Assembly (NCBI GenBank): GCA_041649955.1
Contig: JBAZMD010000002.1
Location: 50,332-114,331 of the forward strand
DNA: 64,000 nucleotides
Reading direction: 5' to 3'
From: JAQUPP01 sp041649955
Lineage (GTDB): Bacteria > Patescibacteriota > Patescibacteriia > UBA2591 > JAQUPP01
Shown piece after piece: positions 47,577 to 54,714 of the stretch. The notes under the pieces are model-generated. The model had not been told where the DNA came from. It saw only the letters and a program-made list of their open reading frames with translations, and made no database searches. Each line of letters starts with the position of its first letter. The first letter of the stretch is position 1. Position numbers and translations under genes: made by a program.

Positions 47577-48134
47577 TTAAAACTCTCCAAGTTCTTTAAC
47601 TTTTAAGATTTTAATATATTTGCGAATATTTAAATTATTTACTACTGCCTTTAGCTCGTCATAGACTTCATAAGGTGAGATCCAAACGCTTTGCTGAACT
47701 TTTTGGAATCCCAGAGTGTATAAAAATTGTCGCAACATATCTCTATTTCTTCTCATATTTTCAGGGATATCAAAAATAATCATCAACCATTCATCTCTAG
47801 GATTTTTCTTCTTTTCCATATCGCGGACTTTGATTGTTAAAACTTTATTATCGCCTTTCGGGGTTAATAAATATCCTTCCCCTTCTCGATCAATCTTTGT
47901 CTTCAAGTAACCACTTGCTTTTAAATTATAAATTGCTGAATATAAATTTCGTTTTTTCTTTTCTCTAAAATATTTTTCAAACCAAATTTTAGTCGGTCTA
48001 ACTCTCGGGTCACCCTCTAACCAAGATTGCATTTTTTTAATTGTAATAGGTTGAAGATTTAAATCTATAAAATCAGCGAATAATAAAAGTAATTTTTCAC
48101 CGATAAGTTGTCTTTGTTTTATAATTTTTTTCAT
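47577..48134 (-). CDS. PaaX-type wHTH plus Cas2-fold protein
   Basis: 185 residues. The N-terminal ~95 residues look like a winged helix (LYSAIYNLKASGYLKTKIDREGEGYLLTPKGD is the wing region). Residues ~110-175 hold the PaaX-middle/Cas2-like ferredoxin fold: DEWLMIIFDIPENMRRNRDMLR, LYTLGFQKVQQSVWISPYEV. Such proteins are often labelled Cas2 in CPR genomes, but no CRISPR array or cas gene is present. The Asp in FDIPE is the position of the Cas2 catalytic Asp. It lacks the C-terminal PaaX domain. Perfect palindromes of 40 and 46 bp lie 60 and 52 bp from its two ends. Confidence 0.82.
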   Translation of the reverse strand: MKKIIKQRQLIGEKLLLLFADFIDLNLQPITIKKMQSWLEGDPRVRPTKIWFEKYFREKKKRNLYSAIYNLKASGYLKTKIDREGEGYLLTPKGDNKVLTIKVRDMEKKKNPRDEWLMIIFDIPENMRRNRDMLRQFLYTLGFQKVQQSVWISPYEVYDELKAVVNNLNIRKYIKILKVKELGEF

Positions 48135-48186
48135 AAATAAATATAAAAATAAAAATATAACACGTTTCTAAAATAAGAACTAATTT

Positions 48187-48232
48187 ATATGTACACTTAT
48201 TTTACACGGCCGTGTAAAATAAGTGTACATAT
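48187..48232. repeat. Perfect 46-bp palindrome, right of the PaaX/Cas2-like gene
   Basis: Half-site beginning ATATGTACACTTATTTTACA and closing in CGG at the centre, mirrored without a spacer. It lies 52 bp upstream of the start codon and 5 bp behind the stop of the GT2 gene. No T-run follows on the minus strand, so a terminator role is unlikely. Confidence 0.95.
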
Positions 48233-48237
48233 CTTTT

Positions 48238-49050
48238 TTATATTACTTTACTATTTTTTCTAGATGAAACTAAAAATTTATACAAACACCTGACAGATCG
48301 CATCAGAATTGACCTCAAAAATCCGTAGTGTTTTTGCCAAAAATAATCTTGCGATTGGTAATATAATTTTTTGCGCTGTTTATCCCCGCCTGAACTTTTC
48401 CCGCCAAAATGAATAACTTTTGCATCCGGCAAAACTGCTATTTTATAATCCAATTTCTTGGTTCTTAAACATAAATCTCTGTCTTCAAAATACATAAAAA
48501 ATTTCTCGTCAAAACCGTTAATTTTTTCGAAAATATCGCGCCGAATGGCCAAGGCCGCGCCGGAAACCCAGTCAACATCAGTAAATAAGTTAGCAAGTTG
48601 ATAAGCTAATAAGTTATTTTTAAGCTTATTCTTGATTATTCCCATTATTCCCTCTTCTTTCCCATACGCCCATGGCTGAAGCGAATTATCAGGCAAAACC
48701 AACTGCGGGGCGACAATGCCGATTTCGGAATCTTGTTCAAAAGCATTAATAATTTTTTGAAAAATATTTTCCTGAATCAAGGTGTCCGGATTCAGGAAAA
48801 ATAAAATATCGCCTTGCGCGATTTTAGCCGCCTGATTATTGGCCTGTCCAAAGCCTGAATTTTTATCGTTTTCAATCAGTTTAATGGTAGGAAATTTTTC
48901 TCTAATGAACCTTTTTGATTCATCAGTGGAGTTATTATCAATTACTATGATCTCCAACTTAATATCCGCTAAATATTTTAAAATTGACCTAAGGCAATCC
49001 TCAAGCCAATTTTTGGAATTATAGCTGACGATAATTATTGAAAAAACCAT
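48238..49050 (-). CDS. Glycosyltransferase, GT2 (rhamnosyltransferase-like)
   Basis: 270 residues with the GT-A fold of family 2: SIIIVSYNSKNWLEDCLRSI at the N-terminus, IVIDNNSTDES, ILFFLNPDTLI (the DxD-equivalent NPD), DWVSGAALAIRR and GFDEKFFMYFEDRDLCLR (catalytic ED). Residues ~140-156 (NLLAYQLANLFT) are encoded by AAGTT/AAGCT repeats, an in-frame insertion just before the conserved DWVSGA. It is the last gene of the pilin operon, 4 bp after the radical SAM gene. Inferred role: adding sugar to the pilin glycan. Confidence 0.9.
   Translation of the reverse strand: MVFSIIIVSYNSKNWLEDCLRSILKYLADIKLEIIVIDNNSTDESKRFIREKFPTIKLIENDKNSGFGQANNQAAKIAQGDILFFLNPDTLIQENIFQKIINAFEQDSEIGIVAPQLVLPDNSLQPWAYGKEEGIMGIIKNKLKNNLLAYQLANLFTDVDWVSGAALAIRRDIFEKINGFDEKFFMYFEDRDLCLRTKKLDYKIAVLPDAKVIHFGGKSSGGDKQRKKLYYQSQDYFWQKHYGFLRSILMRSVRCLYKFLVSSRKNSKVI
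48581..48629 (-). repeat. Family B repeat inside the GT2 gene
   Basis: AAATAAGTTAGCAAGTTGAT-type units in a coding region, like those in the intergenic block at 61523-61648. Confidence 0.6.
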
Positions 49051-49054
49051 AAAT

Positions 49055-50413
49055 TTAATAAATAAATCGTTTTTTTATTTTATTTTTTATAAAAAATATT
49101 ATTTCTTTTGGTCTTCTGAAAATATATTTTGTCAAAAGCTTAAAACGTCTTTTTTTACGTTCTTTCAAAAATAGGTCATATAAATATTTAAGCTCTTCTC
49201 TGTCTAATTTCTCCGATAAAATCAAATAATTCTTATAATTATTTACAAAATCAATATTTAATTTATTCCAATCCATATCATCAGAAACTAGCTGCCTTTG
49301 CAGAGCATATTCCCAAATAGGCGTTCCCGGCAGCGGCAGAAGAACGTAAACATCAAAAAAATCCAGTCTACTCTTCTTGATAAAATTCAACGTATCCATA
49401 ATTTCTTCTCTTGTTTCATCCGGCGAACCTATAATGAACGAAGCGCTAACCTGCAAATTATATTTTAATAAATAATTAATAGCGTCCCTATTATCTTTAA
49501 CCGTAATTGAGTCTCCTTTAAGAAATTTTATCATCCTCTCATTCCCTGACTCAAGCCCCATAGAAACTATGTCAACTCCCATCTCTTTAAGCAATCTGGC
49601 AGAGTCATTGTTAACGAGATTGGCTCGCACCGAAACGGTAAACTTCACTTTTTTATAGAATTCCTGCTTTTTTATTAATTCAACTATTTTTTCTAATCTT
49701 TTTTTATCGGCAATGAATAAATCATCGCAAAATGTTATTCTGAGAGGATTATAGCGATCAACAAGATATTTTATCTCTCTGATGACATATTCTGCTGAAT
49801 GAAATCTGGTCTTTTCCCAAAATCTCGAGGAAAAACAAAACTTACATTTATAGGGACACCCCCTTGAAGTAAACATGTAGATATTATCACCCTTCTCGAT
49901 ATTAAAAAAATTCCTATCAGGGAAAGGAATTAAGTCCAGATTTTCTATAAGAGGACGCCTTTCTGTCTGAACAAGATTGCCTTCGTCGTGAAATATTATT
50001 CCCTTAACCATTCTAAGATTTGCTTTGGTAAATTTTTTATCAATAAACAACTCTATAATCTCGCTAAAGGTCTGTTCTCCTTCGCCAATAATTCCCACAT
50101 CCATATTATCATCCAATCCCGAGGGAATGGCAGTAATGTGGCTTTTCCCAACAATTACTATTATATTTCTGTCTTTACAAAACTTGGCTATTTGTTTCGC
50201 TCTATTAAAATTTTGCGAAACGCAAGAAAGACCGACCATATCTGGACCGAAAGAAACAATTTCTTCTTCAACTTGACTATTAATAATTTTGACGTCAATT
50301 TTTTTTCTGATATTCTCCGGTAAAAAAGAAATTAAATAACCAAGTCCCAAGGAATAATATTTAGTTTGGATGTTATCGTAATTATTAATAACATCAACCA
50401 AAAGAATTTTCAT
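49055..50413 (-). CDS. B12-binding domain radical SAM protein
   Basis: 452 residues. The N-terminal cobalamin-binding-like domain spans ~1-130 (GPDMVGLSCVSQNFNRA, VGKSHITAIPS). The radical SAM core begins at SRGCPYKCKFCFSSRFW (CxxxCxxC, ~residues 193-200), then ITFCDDLF and VSMGLESGNERM. Class B relatives do methylations or rearrangements on unreactive carbons. The missing DxHxxG in its usual form makes true B12 binding uncertain. Substrate unknown; a modification of the glycan or lipid in the pilin operon is plausible. Confidence 0.87.
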   Translation of the reverse strand: MKILLVDVINNYDNIQTKYYSLGLGYLISFLPENIRKKIDVKIINSQVEEEIVSFGPDMVGLSCVSQNFNRAKQIAKFCKDRNIIVIVGKSHITAIPSGLDDNMDVGIIGEGEQTFSEIIELFIDKKFTKANLRMVKGIIFHDEGNLVQTERRPLIENLDLIPFPDRNFFNIEKGDNIYMFTSRGCPYKCKFCFSSRFWEKTRFHSAEYVIREIKYLVDRYNPLRITFCDDLFIADKKRLEKIVELIKKQEFYKKVKFTVSVRANLVNNDSARLLKEMGVDIVSMGLESGNERMIKFLKGDSITVKDNRDAINYLLKYNLQVSASFIIGSPDETREEIMDTLNFIKKSRLDFFDVYVLLPLPGTPIWEYALQRQLVSDDMDWNKLNIDFVNNYKNYLILSEKLDREELKYLYDLFLKERKKRRFKLLTKYIFRRPKEIIFFIKNKIKKRFIY

Positions 50414-50435
50414 AAAAAATTTTATTTAAAAACTA

Positions 50436-51092
50436 TCAAGATTTATTATTTTCATTAATATTTTTAACACATAATATCTGAAATGCTATTTCTGGAAAAT
50501 AATATACTATAATCTGCGTAAGCGAGGCTATTTTCCTCCAAATAGCAGCCGGCCAAAATTTAATATCTCCCTTTTCTTTCCTCAATAATTTTAAGCCGCT
50601 TATGCCAAAAATTTTATATCCCATATTTCTCATTTCCTTAACACTGTATCCCGACAGATGGGTTTGCCAGACATTGCCATCAAATATTTCTTGTTTCAAA
50701 AATCCATTTGGGGTAAAAATTATAACTTTTTTTTTCGCTATCCTTTCCATTTCTTTTATTAATTTCAAACCATCAGTCTTGTTTAAATGCTCGATTAGAT
50801 CTAGCGCCAAAACGCAATCAAAAGATTTATCTTTGATTTTTTGACATGCATCAAAAACATTAGAAATCAAATAATCCGAGTGAATTTTTTGTTTCTTGCT
50901 TTGCTCAATATAAGGAATAAAGCTATCAATGCCCAGACTATATTCCAATCTATCAGAAAATGATTTAATAGGTGAATCTTGCCCGCATCCTAGATCCAGA
51001 ACCGTTTTACAAGAACTTAATATCTCTTTTTGCAATTTAAGATGGTATCTAAAATTGCAAAGATAATCACTAATTTTTTTAAAAAAATTCAT
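50436..51092 (-). CDS. SAM-dependent methyltransferase
   Basis: 218-residue class I methyltransferase with VLDLGCGQDSPIKSF (motif I), LGIDSFIPYIEQ, FDCVLALDLIEHLNKTDG and KKVIIFTPNGFLKQE. The C-terminus is hydrophobic (IVYYFPEIAFQILCV). In the pilin operon between the TPR and radical SAM genes, 13 and 22 bp from them. Confidence 0.85.
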   Translation of the reverse strand: MNFFKKISDYLCNFRYHLKLQKEILSSCKTVLDLGCGQDSPIKSFSDRLEYSLGIDSFIPYIEQSKKQKIHSDYLISNVFDACQKIKDKSFDCVLALDLIEHLNKTDGLKLIKEMERIAKKKVIIFTPNGFLKQEIFDGNVWQTHLSGYSVKEMRNMGYKIFGISGLKLLRKEKGDIKFWPAAIWRKIASLTQIIVYYFPEIAFQILCVKNINENNKS

Positions 51093-51105
51093 AAATAAAT
51101 ATTTT

Positions 51106-52047
51106 TTACTTTAATTTCTCTAAAAAGTTTTTAACCTGAATACTGTCGGGATTAAGTTCTAACGCTTTTTGGCCGTATTGGCGGGCCATTTCCAGATTAC
51201 CTTTTTCCTGATAAAGCGCAGCAATTGCCAAAGGCCATGTCGGATCTTTCGGATTTAAGCTGTAGCCATGCATATTTTTTTGAATAGCCGTATCTAAATC
51301 GCCCTGAACATAATAAATATCAGCGATTTTTTTCCAAATATCCGGCCGATTCAAGGGTATAAGTTTTAAAATCTGATTATACGCTTCTTCCGATTTTTTA
51401 TAATCTTTCAAACCAAAATAAATTTGGCCGAATTTATCATAAAGGGTGGATAATTCCGATTTTACCATCTCTCGATGCATATCGTTCATTTGAGGATTAT
51501 TTAAATCGGGATATAAAGAAAAAGATTTATTGCACATTTCCAAAGCTTGAGGCCAATTTTCCTGATAAATTTTTACCTGGCACCAATCATTATAAATCGC
51601 CGCCATTTTGGGCGACATTTCGGCCGCTTGTTTAAAAGTATTTTCGGCTAATAAAAAATCATTTTGATTTTTAGTTAAGTTCGCTTTTTGAGAATACATT
51701 CTGGCCAAATAAACCTTCGCCTCAAAAACTCGGTCTCTTCCAGAAATTTTTTCCATCTGGCTAATCGCCAAATCAAGAATTTTAATTTTTGAATCTGGAT
51801 TTTTATAAAAATCCAGTCCATTTAATAGACTCATGGCCAAAGATTGCTGATAATACGATTCTTTAGGCTGATAAAATAAAACTCTCTCATAATTTAGCAG
51901 AGAGATCGGCCAATTATTCCCTTTGCGATAAGCAATTGCTTCTTTTAAATAATGGTCAGCTAATAAAATTTTAATATTAAAAAACCAGCAAGCGCTAATA
52001 AATAGAATAGTTATAATAATTATTAAAATAATTTTAGTAATTCGCAT
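51106..52047 (-). CDS. Membrane-anchored TPR protein
   Basis: 313 residues. One N-terminal membrane helix (~6-24, IIIITILFISACWFFNIKIL), then TPR repeats outside (ERVLFYQPKESYYQQSLAM, VYLARMYSQKANLT, LSTLYDKFGQIYFGLKDYKKSEEAY, WPLAIAALYQEKGNLEMARQYGQKALELNPDS). It starts 5 bp after the O-antigen ligase gene. Together the pair corresponds to the fused protein at 3297, which argues that it assists the ligase. Confidence 0.88.
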   Translation of the reverse strand: MRITKIILIIIITILFISACWFFNIKILLADHYLKEAIAYRKGNNWPISLLNYERVLFYQPKESYYQQSLAMSLLNGLDFYKNPDSKIKILDLAISQMEKISGRDRVFEAKVYLARMYSQKANLTKNQNDFLLAENTFKQAAEMSPKMAAIYNDWCQVKIYQENWPQALEMCNKSFSLYPDLNNPQMNDMHREMVKSELSTLYDKFGQIYFGLKDYKKSEEAYNQILKLIPLNRPDIWKKIADIYYVQGDLDTAIQKNMHGYSLNPKDPTWPLAIAALYQEKGNLEMARQYGQKALELNPDSIQVKNFLEKLK

Positions 52048-52052
52048 AGTTA

Positions 52053-53462
52053 TTAATCTTCTTTTTCTGATAATAAAGAAATTTTTAAAATTATCGCCAA
52101 ATAACCCCAGAAATAAACCGCAGTCGGGATGACATGAAAAGAAAACTGTAAAGAAATAAGGTAGCCGACTAGACCTGCCAGTAGGCAGAGAATTTGGAAT
52201 TTGGAATTTGGAATTTGGAATTTGGAATTTTTAAATAGATATCTCAATCCAAAATAAAAAGCACTGCCGATTAGAAATAAGTAACTTGTCAGACCTAAGA
52301 TTCCACTGATAAGCAGCATGTCTAAAATATCATTATGCGCCCGATCCGGATAACTGTTAATCGCTTCCAGAACCGCGAAATCCGGCTGATAATAAGAAAT
52401 AAAAATAAATCTTTGAATTTCCGGTCCATATCCCACAATCGGCTCTTGTTTAATTAATTCTAAACTATTTTTCCACCAGATTAATCTAAGCTTACCGGTC
52501 TCGCTAAAATTAGTCAGAGTTTTCAAACGAGCGGTTAAAAATGAATCTTCTTTTTGAGAAGCAAGGGGATGCAAATTTAAACAAAAAATCGTTAGAATAA
52601 TTGCCGCTAATAAAATCAATAGAATCAATGATAAACGTTTTTGCTTTTGAAAATAAGCCCAAATAATACTAAAAAAGAAAAAAGCGATAAAAAAACCAAT
52701 CCATCCTCCCCGACTTTGAGTTAAAACCAAAACAAAAACTGTTACAAATAATAAACAAGCGGTTAGAGGTCTTGCCAGAATTCTATCAAAAAAATTATTC
52801 TCCTTTGCCAAATGCCTCTTAACTTTTAATAATGCCCAAAAAATTATCGGTATAATCAATAAAAGCCAAGAAGCTAAAAAATTCGGTTGTCCTAATGTGG
52901 AAAAAATTCTGTAACCGAAAAACGCCGATTCGCTCCAAGGAAAAATATCAAATCCGAAAATTTGCAGAAAACCGTAAATAACCACGGCGGTTGAAGCGCC
53001 AATAATGACATAAAAAATCCTGTCAATCTGTTTTTTATCTTTAAGATTAAAAAATAAAACCGAAAAAAAAGCAAAAAAATGAAGCCAAATAAGATACCCC
53101 ATTTTACGCTGATAATAACCCCAAAAACTATAATGAGGAGATTTGGAAAAAATAGTTGCCAGACCGAGAATAATAATAAAAATAATCGCCGGCAAAATCC
53201 TAAACATCACCGACCTACGCTGACTATTTTCCGCGTCAGTCCGTGTCTCGTCCGTGTTAGTCCGTGGTTTAGAAATGATTTTTACCAGCCAGATAAATAA
53301 AATTATTTCAGTTAAAACTTGAAATAAAAAATATTCTCCAACTTGCCAAGTGCCGTAAACCCAAGGACAAAAAAATATCGGGCTTAAACCAAAAATTAGA
53401 AGCCAGCCGGCTTCTATAATTTTATCTAATGTCTTTGGCAAACTTGTGAAATTAGTAACCAT
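52053..53462 (-). CDS. O-antigen ligase / pilin oligosaccharyltransferase candidate (Wzy_C)
   Basis: 469 residues with ~12 membrane segments and the Wzy_C region RLIWWKNSLELIKQEPIVGYGPEIQRFIF and DRAHNDILDMLLISG (conserved Arg, His, Asn). It lies 22 bp behind two type IV pilin-like genes, so it may be a pilin glycan ligase (TfpO/PglL class) rather than a lipid A ligase. CPR cells generally lack LPS. Residues ~64-83 come from dispersed repeat A and ~410-424 (KFQIPNSKFQI) from a GGAATTT heptamer repeat; both fall in loops between membrane segments. Confidence 0.85.
   Translation of the reverse strand: MVTNFTSLPKTLDKIIEAGWLLIFGLSPIFFCPWVYGTWQVGEYFLFQVLTEIILFIWLVKIISKPRTNTDETRTDAENSQRRSVMFRILPAIIFIIILGLATIFSKSPHYSFWGYYQRKMGYLIWLHFFAFFSVLFFNLKDKKQIDRIFYVIIGASTAVVIYGFLQIFGFDIFPWSESAFFGYRIFSTLGQPNFLASWLLLIIPIIFWALLKVKRHLAKENNFFDRILARPLTACLLFVTVFVLVLTQSRGGWIGFFIAFFFFSIIWAYFQKQKRLSLILLILLAAIILTIFCLNLHPLASQKEDSFLTARLKTLTNFSETGKLRLIWWKNSLELIKQEPIVGYGPEIQRFIFISYYQPDFAVLEAINSYPDRAHNDILDMLLISGILGLTSYLFLIGSAFYFGLRYLFKNSKFQIPNSKFQILCLLAGLVGYLISLQFSFHVIPTAVYFWGYLAIILKISLLSEKED
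52191..52230 (-). repeat. Heptanucleotide tandem repeat inside the ligase gene
   Basis: About six copies of GGAATTT (7-nt period) translated as NSKFQIPNSKFQI. It is preceded by a small hairpin CTGCC/GGCAG at 52178-52191. A 7-nt period in coding DNA cycles through all three frames. Confidence 0.8.
53211..53270 (-). repeat. Dispersed repeat family A, copy in the O-antigen ligase gene
   Basis: Coding strand resembles CACGGACTAACACGGACGAG, translated TNTDETRTDAENSQRRS. It aligns directly with the pgk copy at 1485-1562 over about 55 nt and is read in the same frame. Confidence 0.78.
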
Positions 53463-53484
53463 ATTCGCGCAAATTAGCGGATAA

Positions 53485-53961
53485 TTATGGATCGGCGATA
53501 CTTTTTGACGTTGCCCAATGCAAACCGGCTTTCATATTGGCCACTTTTTTTGCCAAACAATATCTTATCGCGTAGCTTGAACCATCGGATTGTGCAAAAT
53601 AAGTATAGTCTTGATCGTAAAAATTATTTTCTTGGCCGCACGTTCCTTCTGTTCTTGGCAAAGGAGCCGTCGGAACTATTTCCATATAAACAACTTGTCC
53701 GCAAGATTCATTAAAACCTTGCGGACTATTGTCTAAACATTTTCCACCTAAACCTTGAGGAACACTATTAATTGGATATATTCCTTGATCTAAATAATAA
53801 AGTTGTAAAGCGTTTCTAACCCGCCTAATATCAGAAAGGCGTTCCGCGTCCCTAAGTCCTACTTCTCCGCCAATAACCGTTTTAACGATAATAATAGCTA
53901 AACCAATTATAATAAGGGTAATAACCAATACTTTCAAGAAACCAAATCCGCTTTTTTTCAT
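53485..53961 (-). CDS. Pilin-like protein without the conserved Glu5
   Basis: 158 residues. The hydrophobic N-terminal helix and cysteine spacing match the pilin encoded upstream (KCLDNSPQGFNESC, TEGTCGQ, IRYCLAKK). But the prepilin site reads SGFGFLKVLVITLIIIGL: the position expected to be Glu5 is Lys, and the usual GFTLIE motif is absent. It could be a minor pilin processed atypically, or a membrane-anchored pilin-like partner. Lies 26 bp behind the pilin gene and 22 bp before the ligase gene. Confidence 0.8.
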   Translation of the reverse strand: MKKSGFGFLKVLVITLIIIGLAIIIVKTVIGGEVGLRDAERLSDIRRVRNALQLYYLDQGIYPINSVPQGLGGKCLDNSPQGFNESCGQVVYMEIVPTAPLPRTEGTCGQENNFYDQDYTYFAQSDGSSYAIRYCLAKKVANMKAGLHWATSKSIADP

Positions 53962-53987
53962 GAGGAAAATTTAAATCTATTCTATTT

Positions 53988-54461
53988 TTATTGGCCATCA
54001 ACTAAGCCAGCCGGAGTAGCCTGATGGTAACCTGCGCCTAATTCACCGGTTTTAGCACCAAGACACCAACGAATTTGATAAGTCGTATTATCTGTACCAA
54101 CCGCATAAGTATAATTACTTACACAATCACCGTCAGTACTTGGAGCGGGATTTGTCGGAACTAAACCCATATAAATAGGAGCGGTGCAAGAACCTTGTGC
54201 GGCAAAACCACCGTTACCCAAACATTTCCTTCCATCAAGAAGATTATCGGTAGGAGGAGCAGCTGGATACGCATCCTTGTCCATATAATACAATTCCAAA
54301 GCGGTCTGGATTTGTTTAATATCCGCTATACGACGAGCATCGCGAGCCTTAGCCCTAGCTTGATTTAAAGAAATAATAGCCAAAGCGGCCATTAAACCCA
54401 TAATCGCCACGACCACTAACAACTCAATTAAAGTAAAACCCTTTTTGTTTTTCTTTTCCAT
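53988..54461 (-). CDS. Type IV pilin
   Basis: 157 residues. Canonical class III leader KKGFTLIELLVVVAIMGLMAALAI (cleavage after Gly, Glu at +5), then the helix continuing through ARAKARDARRIADIKQIQTALELYYMDKDAYP, a common CPR pilin pattern. The globular part has two likely disulfides (KCLG...SCTA and DGDC...RWCLG). First gene of a seven-gene operon that also encodes a candidate pilin glycan ligase. Strong promoter upstream; pilus assembly ATPases are not in the window. Confidence 0.93.
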   Translation of the reverse strand: MEKKNKKGFTLIELLVVVAIMGLMAALAIISLNQARAKARDARRIADIKQIQTALELYYMDKDAYPAAPPTDNLLDGRKCLGNGGFAAQGSCTAPIYMGLVPTNPAPSTDGDCVSNYTYAVGTDNTTYQIRWCLGAKTGELGAGYHQATPAGLVDGQ

Positions 54462-54511
54462 AGATAATATAAAATTAAAAAACCTTTATTAAATTTAAAC
54501 TGTATAAATTC

Positions 54512-54540
54512 ATTATAAGACTTATTTGAGATTAAAACAA
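54512..54540 (-). promoter_or_regulatory. Promoter of the pilin operon
   Basis: Minus-strand TTGTTT, a 17-nt spacer and TATAAT, leaving a leader of about 44 nt. A perfect DnaA-box-like TTATCCACA (54546-54554) lies immediately upstream. Confidence 0.6.
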
Positions 54541-54652
54541 TCAGGTTATCCACAACCCCGCAAAATTAATTTTCAATTACCAATTTTCAATTTTCATTGA
54601 ATTTTCAATAAAACAATTTTTCAAACATTAAAAAATCAGCTGGTTATATTCC

Positions 54653-54680
54653 TTGCTCAATTTTGATTTTTTGCTATAAT
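54653..54680 (+). promoter_or_regulatory. Promoter of the LCP gene
   Basis: TTGCTC, a 16-nt spacer and TATAAT with an extended TGC. The ATG is 34 nt further. Divergent from the pilin promoter. Confidence 0.6.
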
Positions 54681-54714
54681 ATTACTACTGTTATTATGTT
54701 AAAAAAGATTCGCG

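Noticed and set aside
47577..48134. CRISPR-Cas system, because the protein has a Cas2-like fold
   Set aside because: No repeat-spacer array and no cas1 or effector gene in the window. The wHTH plus Cas2-fold layout is that of PaaX-type proteins.
49988..50323. Plus-strand open frames opposite the radical SAM gene and similar long antisense frames elsewhere
   Set aside because: They lie opposite well-supported conserved genes, have no recognisable domains or start signals, and are expected shadows in AT-rich coding DNA.
52191..52230. CRISPR-like array
   Set aside because: Units are 7 nt, contiguous and without spacers, and lie within a coding region.
54546..54554. Replication origin suggested by a perfect DnaA box TTATCCACA
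   Set aside because: Only one box seen, no cluster, and no dnaA or dnaN nearby. It may be a regulatory site of the pilin promoter or chance.
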